DNA of 64,000 nucleotides from Owenia fusiformis (lineage: Eukaryota > Annelida > Polychaeta > Sabellida > Oweniidae). Location: positions 27,579,915-27,643,914 of the forward strand of contig CAIIXF020000001.1 of NCBI GenBank assembly GCA_903813345.2, read 5' to 3'. Under the pieces are notes generated by a model that had not been told where the DNA came from, did not search any database, and saw nothing but the letters and a program-made list of their open reading frames with translations. The position numbers were made by a program, and so were the translations under genes. Positions 1-12,400 of the stretch are shown here, one piece after another. How positions within the stretch are numbered: position 1 is the stretch's first letter; every line of letters starts with the position of its first letter.

Positions 1-3000
1 TGAATAATCTACTACAGAGGATCTACAAGGAGTTCAATGACAGGGACATCCCAGGGTTACAGTTCAATGTCTCACAGAACATCACAGAGGACTTTGAAAA
101 TCTACTTAATGATTTGTATACGAGGAATAATGCAAAGGTAGGTCTTAGTAGTGCTCTTCGCTTTAATAACATGTACATTGAAGGATGAGTGAAACATTCT
201 GTTCAATATTACATGTATCAGGCATAATGTACTATATACTAATGTACTATTTTTCACTTGATCCCTTCCATATTGAAGCATATAGAATTGGATGGAATGA
301 AGAATGCAAAAGTTCACAGTTGTGTCTATAATTTTGATAAGCCTTTTTCTTATATCTATACCAGGTGTGGTTCAACAACAAAGGTTGGGCATCTATGCCT
401 ATCTACATGAACGTAATGAACAACATGATCCTACGTGCCAACCTCCCTGCCAGTGAAGACCCCCATAACTATGGTATCACTACATACAGCTTCCCTGTCA
501 ATCTCACCAAGTCACAACTTGATGATAAATTATTGTAAGTACTGCTAGTACATTTGTACTTGATTCAAGTTATTCAACCAATACATGGCCTTCCAATTGA
601 TGTTCATTGGCATTTGCATCGCCATAATTGTCCACTACACCCTATTCAGATGCAGTCTATTTTTCTAGTTTTCTTCTTATTTAATTTTCCCCTATAGTCA
701 TTACATGCATGTATTTTATGGGTTTCATTAGTATTTTTAATAATAGAATAACAATAGGTAAAATATTGAAAATTGTAATTTTAGTATGAAAACAGTTGCA
801 AAATTCGCATGTCGACTTCAATCCTAATTTAATAATTTTGTCCATTTTCTTTCCAGGGACTCATCTGTGATAGATGTCTTAATTGCGATCTGTGTAATCT
901 TCGCGCTGTCCTTCATTCCTGCCAGTTTTGTCATCTACCTCATTGAAGAGAGGACGTCTAACTCGAAACACCTCCAGTTCGTCAGTGGAGTGAATCCTGT
1001 TATCTATTGGTTATCAAACTTTGCCTGGGATATGGTGAGTCCATCTCTTGTTTAATCGTATTTATTTCTAATTAGGGTGCAAAATGTTAGACATATTTAG
1101 GGTGCAACATATTTTTAGTGTCAGCTAGAAACATTACGATACTGCAACAAGTCATAGGGAAACACACCTCAGGGTTCCAATAGATACCATTATTCCATAA
1201 TACTACTGTTTTCACAGGGAAATATGAAGAAATAAAAATCGTATTGAATCGTATTACATGAAAAAATCGTATTGTCCTCGGGAAAAATCGTATTGGAGCG
1301 TATTACATGTAAAAATCGTATTGTCCCTGGGAAAAAATCGTATTGGAGCATATTAACCTATTCTTAGTTTCCCGGTTATTTTTTCCCCGTTATTTACATT
1401 ATCCAAATGTAACATTTTAGACGGATATTTTATGGAATAAATAGGTTATTTCTGGTCGGGATTGAATATGGGTTTTATTCCTCGGAAAATATGACCTTGG
1501 TCAATATCATATTACCCTTCGGTCAATATCATATTGTCCCTTGGAATAAAACCCTGGTTTTAATATTCAATCCTTCCCAGTAAATAACCTGTATTTCTTG
1601 TTTAATATTAAATATATATATTTCAGTTGAACTATGCCATCCCTGCCATTCTTGTGATATTGATATTCCTGGCATTTAACCAGAAGGCATATGTATCAGC
1701 AGCAAACTTCCCTGTGCTTCTTCTCTTGCTGTTCCTCTATGGGTAAGTAAACAAATCAGAGGCTGCACCTTTGTTTCATAAATGGGCTTAACTTCTATTT
1801 TATCATAAACACTCAGTTCTCAGTTCTCGGCTCCATAGTCTTAATTTTGTTTCAAATTTCAATAGATGGCTTTAAATTGTTTTGATATAATTTTTACAGA
1901 ACATTTATCACTTATAATTACTTTCAGCTGGTCCATAGTGCCGATGATGTACCCTGCCTGTTATGTATTTGAAGTTCCCAGCTCTGCCTTTGTTGGCTTG
2001 TCCTGCATCAACGTATTCCTTGGCTTCACCTCCACCATTGCCACCTTCACTCTACAGCTCTTCAATGATGATGTGAGTAGATGGAGATTCATTTAGTGAA
2101 GAAAGCTTACTTTCAATGTCATACATGACAATGTTCAAAAGCATCAAGTATGACTCAAATCCCCAAAATTTCTGGATTTCATTATGGGTACTGACCAGAC
2201 CTCATGATACCGTCAGTTTTAGCAGTGATATTACAGCTAGGGGGGAGGGTTATATGTGTTAGGAACTCGGCAATATGACCAGCTCAGCAAATATCCTAAA
2301 ATGCTCAGGGGTAGGTCAAGCTCTGGATAATAAACCTTGTTTATGCATGCTATCTGCGGTTATGGAGAAATGATTATGAAAATAGATTTTAAATCATTGT
2401 TTATTCTGGCTTAATCTAGTGAAGTAATTTGAAAGAGTAATGTCACTTCCTAATGTGTTATTCAATGTTGCAGGAGTTGACAAATATCAACAACATTCTG
2501 ATGCAAGTGTTCCTTGTTCTCCCTCACTATTGCTTAGGGAGAGGGCTGTTTGATCTCACAAGGAACCAACTGCAGTCAGATATTCTAGCCCAATATGGTA
2601 AGAAGTTATTATCTTTTATGGCCATGACCAACAAATATAAACAATATAGCACCAACATATCTCAGTCCATGAATTCTTGACTTTTATTATTTACTATTCA
2701 AAATCTCATTTCATTGTGCATGCGCATTGTCCATTTTTATCTCTCGTATAGTATGGGATTTTCAATACCATGTGATGAGTTAGTATGTAAAGTTTAATTA
2801 TAACTGTTGTTGTTTAGCTCAACCTTAAATTGTTGGTATTAAGCCCATCACTACATTTGTATTTTGCCATCACATTGAAATAAAATGATGGATTGTATCA
2901 TTGCAGGGGAGAGTAGTTTTACAGACCCATTTAAGTGGGACCTTGTTGGGAGGAACCTTTGTTGTATGGCTATACAGGGGGTGGTATTCTTTGCCTTTAA

Positions 3001-3416
3001 CTTACTCCTCCAGTACAGATTCTTCTGCAGTCCAAGGTAAGTTAGTTAATATCAGAATCTAGGTTGCAACCAGTGTTATTTATGAATCAAAGCCAGGACA
3101 GTTTTCATTGAATTGTGAACATCTTTGGAAATGGTTAACAAGCGTGCAGAAGCAATATTGACATCTTATAGTAAAGGAAGTCCATCCAAAATTGTTTGGA
3201 TGAAAATAAAATTGTTCATTGTTCCTATATACATGCACCTTTAACCATGTACTTGATCAATGATCTTACTCATTAATTAACCTTTTTTCTTGCAGGTTTA
3301 TCAAACCTAGAGAGACTAATTTAGATGATGAAGATGAAGATGTGGCTCGTGAAAGGCAAAGAGTTATCACAGGAGGAGCCAATGATGACATGTTGAGAAT
3401 TGAAGAGCTTACAAAG
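1..3416 (+). CDS. ABCA1-like: ABCA-like gene, exons 1-8: extracellular loop end, second membrane domain, linker
   Basis: Exon 1 (phase set by position 3) and exon 2 give the membrane-proximal end of the large second extracellular loop; exon 2 opens with VWFNNKGW, a family hallmark. Exon 3 encodes a hydrophobic helix ([18 protein letters not shown]) followed by the cytosolic [12 protein letters not shown] segment and the start of the next helix. Exons 4-7 encode further membrane helices, with PHYCLGRG in exon 6 and DLVGRNL in exon 7. Exon 8 holds the acidic linker [13 protein letters not shown] before the nucleotide-binding domain. Introns here are short (185-592 bp). Exon 8 ends in phase 0 after ELTK and joins exon 9 (VYRTRKGK) exactly as in ABCA1, which is why I treat the two exon blocks as one gene despite 20 kb between them. 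Confidence 0.94.
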
Positions 3417-6400
3417 GTTAGTGTTTCACCTTGCATAAAAATTGAGAAATGTGAATAACATTGCATCATCTTCCCATTTCCAACAATCAGTTTGAAACCT
3501 TTTTGAATTTTTCCCATATTTTTAAAGATTCGCAGTTCAAACAGTTCACATTTTAAACTATTCACATTTTTCACATCTCCAAAGTTTCATATTTTAAACA
3601 GGGCCTACACCTTTAGTGATGAAAATCACATTATATAGATGTCTCCACCTTCCTGTATTTAAGCAGAAAGTGGAGGCTAATACTCTGCTCAATAGTCAGG
3701 AATATTTAGGTGAAAATATTTCAAAAATATATAGAAGCAATTTTAAGGTGGATTTCAAAACTTCATACCATTCTTTTGAAAACCTGAAGTGGCACCAAGC
3801 AATCCATTGACTTTTTCACCAAAAATCCAAGATGGCCGCCACGATGTATCGAAAAATCATAAAAATTGACTAAAGTTGTAATTTAATAAGTCAAAATAGT
3901 TGTATACTGATCAAACATGACTAATAATAGTACCTATTAGATGTTCATATGCAGTTAAAGTCACTGGATCATTTTTGTATGAAAACTGGAGTCCCACAAG
4001 GCTCAATTTTATGTCCGCTACTTTTTTTGTCTAATGACTTGCATTGACCATGGCATTTGCACATAGCAGTGGATACTTATCCATTTTTGAAATGTAAGCA
4101 CCCAGGACCACATTTCACCGTGCACCCATACTTGACCAATGCTTGGCATGCCTTGGCTGCTTGAGGAAGGGATGTCAATAGTGGCACCAGTAGAGACATG
4201 TCATACTTCCAGCCCCATGTTGTGAACTCCTATACCAATTTTAGATGGAGATTGTACAGTTGCCCTCAAACAATACCACCTTGGTTAGCAAGTTCTTAAG
4301 ATTTTCTGAGCAAGGCCTCCTTTTGTTGGTTGTATTCTGTCAATGACTGTATGGCCGCCACAGAACATTAGTCTTCGTGCTGCATTGATATCTATCTGGT
4401 TGCTGGTTCGATCATATAATAGAACAGTAAAACAGTCTAGGGACTGAATGGTCTGAATTTACAAAACCAGGTTTGTTGTAAGCATTTGTGCCACTCTTTT
4501 GTAGAAAAGCTGGAGTAACTTCCTTGAACACATTCCATAGCTTGAAGGCAGATCCTTTGCTATGGCCAAAGAATGATGCAGTTAATATAATTTAATATCT
4601 GTAATTTTTGAGAGGTTCGAAGGCAATCCAGATTGACACTTATTGGGCCTTAATTATTATTATTATATCTTGGTTACCGCCATATTTGGCGAGCAATAGC
4701 TCATTGGTATATTCTGTACTTTACATATTTTACATTCGAAGACAGAGCCAGAAACCCCTCCTTGGAGGAGCCCTGTGTTCTTTTGTGTGCACAGGTACAC
4801 AGACATACAGGTACACACCACAGCCTTTTATACGAGTCGCGAACCACTCAGTCAAACACCCAGAATTACATGACGCACAAACAAACTTGTCTGAACCGGG
4901 AATCGAACCCGGAGCCAAGCGATATTGGTAACCTTGACTCTGCCACTGAGCCATAGCGGGTGGACTAATGCTGCAGCCATGGCAAGAACTACTACATCAG
5001 TATCTCCACTTCTGATTATGAAGTCTTTTTTTCCCTCTGAGGTCATCTGTTTTACATGAACAAAGAGTCTAGTGTCAACTTCTTCATGAGTACAAGGTTC
5101 AATCATTGCTGTATCTGGCAAGTGAGGAAATCACTGAACAGATTCCACAATAGTAGTTATCATTTGCTTGTCATTTACATCAACCTCAAAAATAGAGTTG
5201 GCCAGGAATGCTAACAGCTCAGTCTTGTTCTGGCCATTTCTTAGAAAGCCTAGCCAATTCTTGGGCATCGGATTCTCTGCATAACCCATCCAGTGCCACG
5301 ATGAATCCTTGTCAGGGACTTCCCACTGTTTTGTTGGTAGACATCCCAGATAGCATCTAATCTTGAAACACCTTCCATAAGCTGCCTTAACTTGGGATGA
5401 GACATTGGTAGCATATTCTTGGAAGTTGGTAGCCACACCAGGACGCATCACATAGACCAGAAGGGTGCCAACTATTAAAATTGCATCTGCAGGTTTTTTC
5501 CAATACTTCAGATCCATCTGGCTTAGCTTCTCAACATTTAAGTAAGTCTGCTTCTGTTGTAGGTCTCATGGCTCCATGCTTAGCTAGGGATGGCCTGAAC
5601 TCATGTTTTTCATGTTTGAAAAACTCAGACATGTCAACGTGTCTTGATTGGCATCCCGTCATCCCTAGCTAAGCACAGAGCCATGTGACCTACGACAGAC
5701 TTACTTAAATGTCTAGAAACTGGTCCTTTCATCCCAAGTTAAGGTAGCTTATGGAAGGTGTTCCTAGATGTTGTCTGGAATGTTTACCTACAAAACAGTG
5801 ACAAGTCCCTAACAAGGATTCATTGTGGCACTGGTACTAGAAGGATAGTTTATGCAGAGAATGTGATGCCTAAGAATTGCCCAGCTTTTCTAACAATCAA
5901 CGGAACAAGACTAGGCTGTTTGCATTCCTGCTCTATGTCTGAGTTTGATGTTAATGACAAGCAAATGATAACTTCTATTGGAGAATCTATTCAGTGCTTT
6001 CCTCAATTGCCAGATACAGCAATGATTGGACCTTGTACTCATGAAGAAACTGACACAAGACTCTTTGTTCATATAAAACATGACCTCAGAGGGTAAAATA
6101 CTTCACAATCAAAAGTTGAGATACTGATGTACTTGCTCTTACCATGGCTGCAGCATTTAAGGGCGTAATAAGTGTCAATCTGGATTGTCTTCAGACCTCT
6201 CAAAAATTACAGGTATTAAATTATATTATATTAGCTTCACCATTCTTTGGCCATAGCAAAGAATACCACCAACAAAAGGAGGCCTTGCTCAGAAAATCTT
6301 AAGAACTTGCTAACCAAGGTGGTATTGTTTGAAGGCAACTATACAATCTCCATCTAAAATTGGTATAGGAGTTCACAACATTGGGCTGGAAGTGTGACAT

Positions 6401-9400
6401 GTCTCTACTGGTGCCACTTTTGACATCCCTTCCTCAAGCAGCCAAGGCATGCCAAGCATTGGTAAAGTATGGGTGCAAGGTGAAATGTGGTCCTGGGTGC
6501 ACACATTACAAAAATGGATAAGTATCCACTGCTATGTGCAAATGCCATGGTCAATGCAAATCATTAGACATAAAAAGTAGCGGACATAAAATTGAGCCTT
6601 GTGGGACTCCAGTTTTTATACAAAAATGATCCAATGAATTTAAATGCATATGAACAACTTATAGTAGTGGTCGGACTCGCCAGAAAATCTCCACTCGAGT
6701 GGGCCATGAAAAACCACGATTATATTCGCGATTTGACTTAGTTGAGTTACTTCCGGTTTCAGTTTCCCAATTAGCGGCAGAATTCATCAATTTGATCAAG
6801 TCTTTCAAGTGTCTCTATACTTTTTATTGTCTAAATCGTATTGCACATCCCTATAGATCGTTAAAGTTCACCCCTAGTCCCCTATAGATAGTAAAACTTA
6901 CCGGATAAGTAGTGAAAACAAACTTCGTCAATCCAGAAAGTTCCAGGATGCACCGCGGTAGACAAATTTTAAAATTCCCGGCTGTTGGATATTCCCAGAA
7001 TGCATCAAAGCGGAAATGAAACTTTTGCATAAAAATAACGAACGCAGAATAAAATCCAAGTATGTTTGTCTTCCGCACATGGCATTAAATAGAAAATAAG
7101 TTGTATTCTATACAGATAAAGCAGAATATTACAACTATAAGCATGGAAATAGCGAATAGGAGAGATGAATCGCGAGTCAAGGTAAGGTGAAAACGAGTGA
7201 AAAATATTTTTTTGGTAGAAATTTCAAATCGTGAGTTCAAGTTTTCAACTCGATCAATTGATTTTTAGGACAAATGCGAGTAAAACTCGAGTACACGAGT
7301 CAGTCTTCCAACCACTAACTTATAGGTACTATTATTAGTCATGTTTGATCAGTATACAACTATTTTGACTTATTAAATTACAACTTTAGTCAATTTTTAT
7401 GATTTTTCGATACACTGTGGTGGCCATCTTGGATTTTTGGTGAAAAAGTCAATGGATTGCTTGGTGCCACTTCAGGTTCTCAAAAGGATGGTATGAAGGT
7501 TTGAAATCCACTTTAAGATTGCTTCTATATATTTTTGAAATATTCTGTGAACTTATCTCCTATTCAAACCCGACTACAAGGAGTATAGCCGGGTGTGAAA
7601 TTGTCAATTACAATAAAGTGTTACAAGGTGATGTTTTTGATAACAACCCACCTACACATTATTCTATCCTTTCTATGGTTAATTTTTGATCTATTTGACT
7701 TCAGCGGATTAAGTAGTTTACATTGTCTCATAAATCAGTTTCCACAGTTTGAAATGTATATCCTTAAATGAGTGAATATATTCTCAGTGACAAATTCTTT
7801 CATTTGTTTCCTACGGTATTAATGTAAAAATAATCCATTTCATATAATGTCCTTGTAATTAGACCTGCCTCTAGAAATGTGCAGATATTACAATAAGTCC
7901 ATCTTGGTGAAGTGTGTCAATGATAGACGTCATTGAGTTCTTCTCTGCAGGGTGTTTTATAATGGCTATAGACATATAGGTCAGATTTGTGTCCCACAAT
8001 TGAATGTGAAGGACCTTATTTAAGACTTTTTTTTACCTTTAAAGGGGTGGTAGGGAACATATTGCAAATGATATAATTTTTGTTATATTTAATTGAAAGT
8101 ATAGTTTTTATACATTAGTGAAAAATGAAGCATTTTCTTAGACAGCAGATATTTTAACATAACTTCCAATGCAAAAGTAATTGTTCAGAATAATAATTCT
8201 TTTATTATTGTCTTTTCACAATTTGCCTTGAGTGCAATAAATGGAATATTTGAATACAATAATTATTTTGAAATAGAACACTACCCTTCAAGCTATTTTG
8301 AATATCAAATGACACTAATGTTTATCTTGGACTTTAAAGTTGACACAACAAACAATACTATGAGCACAATAAGTCAAAATAAAGAATGTACAGTGTACTT
8401 TGGAATTGAAAATACCCATTCAAATACATCAGATAGATCATTATAAGTACAGGAGTCTTTTGAAGAACTACTGTTAAATCATTGCTGGCCAAAGCTATTT
8501 TTGGAAGTTTTCTGCTGGCAATTTTGATGGAAAACTAAGCAAAATCGCATGTTTTTACATTAGCATAAAATAGTCTGTATCAACACCCTATGCGCTAAGT
8601 TATATGCCATTTATGAAGCCAATGACAAAATACTTCAATTGCACCCTACCAGGTTCCCCAAGTGACCACTAGAATATTTGGTAAGATAACTGGTACAGAT
8701 TATATGACAAAATATACTGGACAGCACCCCGAGATATCTCGGGGTTAGTCACATACGATTATGATGTCATAGACGAAATATCTCGGGTTTGGTCAGCAAT
8801 TAGTTGAAAGAATGAAAATCAAGATTGAAAATGATCTGATTATGAGCTGTGCATTACTTACAGAATTGATGTTAATTGTTCCAGTGTAGGTGTGTCAAGG
8901 CATACTTTTGACAATGAATAAAATAAGCAGGGCTTGTAAAAAGTTTTCAAAATTTAAGTTATAGGGTGTTCAACTTATTCGGGTCAGGTGTTGTATTCTC
9001 AGGGAATATCCTTAAAGAGAAACTAAACCAATAGCCTGAAGCTACTTTGTTATTGTCATAGAAATTAAGTGATTTCTGATTTATATCAAGAGCACTTCAA
9101 TCCTTCATATTATTTCTAATAAATATGATAATTGGACACATTTTATGAGCTCATTTTTAGATTTATACACTTTTCTGTCATGTTCAATAACAAGTGCTAT
9201 TCTATTTGTTTCCTTTTACCCCTACTTACACACTTCTTTGTTTAATTCTAATTCTTGTTTGTAAATCTCACAAAAAATTCATGTCAGGTTATCAAGTACT
9301 ACAATGAGTGAAAGTAGAAAACAATGTATGAAAGTATAGCTTCTGGGAAGAGTAATTGTAATGAATGTACAGTATTTATATTTACAATTCATTTAGGAAA

Positions 9401-12400
9401 GTAGGGAGACATTTCATTTTATGTCCTTAGTTACGCTGATGTTAATAACATCATCCCCTTGCAGATGCCAGTCCATTTATGGTAGTTATGGCCATATATA
9501 GTCATTGTGAATAACTCAGAGTAACTGAGTTCATTTCGCAAAGGATGAGTCTGGGAATGAGTCTGGGTATCGACTTAGAAAATATTGAAAACTGTAATGT
9601 CTGAAAAACCAACTCAATCACACATATTATTAAACTTCAATATCTTATCCTTCTTCTGAGATTACAAAAATATCAATTTGTATCACAATTGATGAAGAAT
9701 ATTGGCATCAAAGACAGTGCATATCACTTTGTCAAAAATGAAAAAAATCAATGGCAAATATTAAATAAATGAATTATTTATACAAAAAGTTCGAAACATA
9801 TCCTCCAAAACATTGGTTACTTTCTTTGTATAGCCATTGAATGGTATTTCTGGATAAGTGAATTGGTGTTTATCTGGGTAATCAAGGGATTATAGTCACT
9901 CAAAGTTACTGAGCATCCAGTTTTGAGACTTCAGTTGTGTTGGTGAAGTTACACATATTTCAGTCTAATTCATGCTGAGCACAACATTTTGGTTTCAATT
10001 TTATAATCTCCATACATGACCCTGATGATGAAGAGTCAGAATCAGTCGAAAAACCTAAACCGGAAAACTGTGCTCATTGTGAAAACTAAAAGTGAAGCAA
10101 CTTTTTTTCTGATATTCCTTACATCAAATGGCAGCCATCTTGTTTTTCCCCCTTCAAATTAAACTGGCGGGAAATTCAAAAATTTGAAAATTTTTTATTA
10201 TCCTTAAATATATTTCAAAAATTTGATTTTCTTTTTAATTCTTCTTGGGTCTTAAGTTATTTCTTCTTTGTATGTCATACATGTTGCCATTAGTGTTCTT
10301 TTCTATGACAATGACTATTTTTTGGTTTGTTAAGATACTTATTCTGGCTCTCAGCAGGAGGTTAATTATGCATCAAAACTTGTGAAAAAGTAAATATACT
10401 TATCAAATATAACTAGGACAGTAATAAAAACCATATTTCACATACATTTGACTGAGGGACCAAAAGGGCATATACCCGGACACATCCTTTACGAATTTGT
10501 GTACAATTGTTCTGTCTGAAAGAAATTATTTTTATATAATGTATGGAAACGTATTAAACATATTAAATAACCAGCAATGACATTAGTTTTGTGATAATAA
10601 CATCCCTTATAAGTATTTATTACAGGTCATGTAGACCTTTTTTGCGTGATTAAGAACAAAAACATTGACATTTGCTCGTTGGTGACGATGCACCTTTTTT
10701 AATTGATCTCGTATCTTAGAACGGTGTCAGTTCTCCAAGAAGACCTTACATATTAAACGTGTCTTGCGCCTGTTCTTTAGTAATTCAATTGTGCACTTTC
10801 TCTTGAAAAAATAAATCTTTCAGATTTGTTGAATTTTCTCGCAGAAATCGCCTACTCCCTCTCTATCCATTTTGTCTGCTTACCAGGTGTGATTGTGATT
10901 GGTGGTTGGCAGCTGTAACAAATGGCATGTGGTTACATTTTGCATGTTAATGTCTTGTTTCATTTGTATCTTGCTCATATTTTAGTACAACTTTTAGTAC
11001 AACTTCATAGTTTACAGATCGTTTTTTCACGATAAGTACACCTCGATCATTGGATATCCAAAATACATGTAGCCTCAACAATGGGCTAAGACCTTAGAGT
11101 ATCAATTATGCCAAAATTTCTACTTGATTTCTACAATGGTATTAATTTTGTAACTTTAACAAATGGCATTATTTTGCTTAAACGTTTGCAGCACAACATT
11201 TTTCTGTATTAATGTTTCCTAAAAACCAAACTGTACAGATTTGAACTGAAACATACTGACCGATGCCTAAGAATCAAAATACACTACCATTTTGGTACAA
11301 CGTTGAAGCCCTAATTCAATCCCTCTGACAACCTGTACAACCATTTTCTATTGGTTTCTTATTAATAATGAGTAAAAGTCAATGCACTGAAGAAAAATGA
11401 ACAAAAGAAGGAAATCTAATAATTGTTCAACAAATACAGTTGTCTGGGTGATTAACTTGGATAGAGTACCAGTAAATATTAAGTAAAGGTTTTTTAATGT
11501 TCTAATATGAAAAACGCATCAATGAATAAGACCTGGAGAAATTATTGAGGTTTAAAGTCAGATGAGAATATTCTGTGTCCAAGGATTATATTGAATCTAA
11601 ATAATATCCCTGTGTGGATTTCACAAGAGATTTTTCTCAAATTGTGGTATCATACTACAGTTATTTGAACAACCCTGATATAGAAATGTCCGGAGCTGGT
11701 CAAATATTTGAGTCTTCACCTTTCCAAATTCTCAACAAACATATTTCACATCACTTAAAGGCACACCATTGGGTTAATGATTTGGACACCATTACACTTA
11801 AAATGTTAAATAATCCACCATAGTACACGGAATTCATTACAAAAAATGGCCCTTATGATTTTGGATGGAACAAATCGTGAATTTTATTTTAGTGGATCTG
11901 TGAACCATTTAAAACATTTTTATCCGCATGTACAAAGTTCTAGAGCTGTTTTTGGGGAGAAAATTGATTTTGTACCCCCTACCCATAATTTTCAGAGGGG
12001 TAAAATTTCAAAAAATTATAATAAAATAATCCTCCTTGATTCTGGGGAATCTTATGTTGCCACAACCTAAATATGTTATATTTTAGGCTTATAAGTTATT
12101 TTAACGATGTCTTCCTAAAGAAAAGTATGGTTTTAACCCTTTGATGTCCAAATATAGACATTCTTTAAGTTCTATGTTAATTACATTTTATTGTATATCT
12201 TCTCTTCCAAGATGGTTCTAGAACTGAAATAAAATCAAGGACAAATTTGGTTTATGCTTCAATACATGTAAACATTTTTGAGTTCATACAGGATTTTCTA
12301 GATAAGAAAAAAAATAACAAAATATCTGGCCTGTGGTTATGGAGGGGGGGGGGGGTAAGTAGACATCAATGTCAAATTAAGGCATACTGTCATACTAGTT

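Larger units (their letters stand above)
3690..7590. mobile_element. 3.9 kb foldback transposon with a broken gene copy in each arm
   Basis: The sequence is a long palindrome centred near 5610. The outer arms pair around 3713-3985 with 7325-7543, including TGGCACCAAGCAATCCATTG, and the inner arms pair around 5540-5600 with 5650-5715. Each arm carries a copy of the same broken gene (C-terminal half of an unnamed transposon-linked family), reading outward from the centre on opposite strands. Two later insertions break the symmetry: a tRNA-SINE in the left arm and a hAT-like element in the right arm; the other arm gives the empty site in each case. The extreme ends are degenerate, so boundaries are good to about 30 bp. 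Confidence 0.85.

Noticed and set aside
4608-4956. Overlapping open frames on both strands
   Set aside because: They fall inside a tRNA-derived SINE; the apparent protein is a translation of the A/B-box head.
4893-4962. Possible genuine tRNA gene (- strand)
   Set aside because: A and B boxes are present, but acceptor-stem pairing is not convincing and it continues into a SINE body with a TAA tail.
8228-8446. 72-codon open frame in the large intron
   Set aside because: Low-complexity AT-rich composition, no domain and no splice context.
10010-10090. CCTGATGATGAAGAGTC..AGTCGAAAAACC-like sequence, recalling the 3' end of some retroelements
   Set aside because: Only a short motif, with no reverse transcriptase or endonuclease frame nearby.
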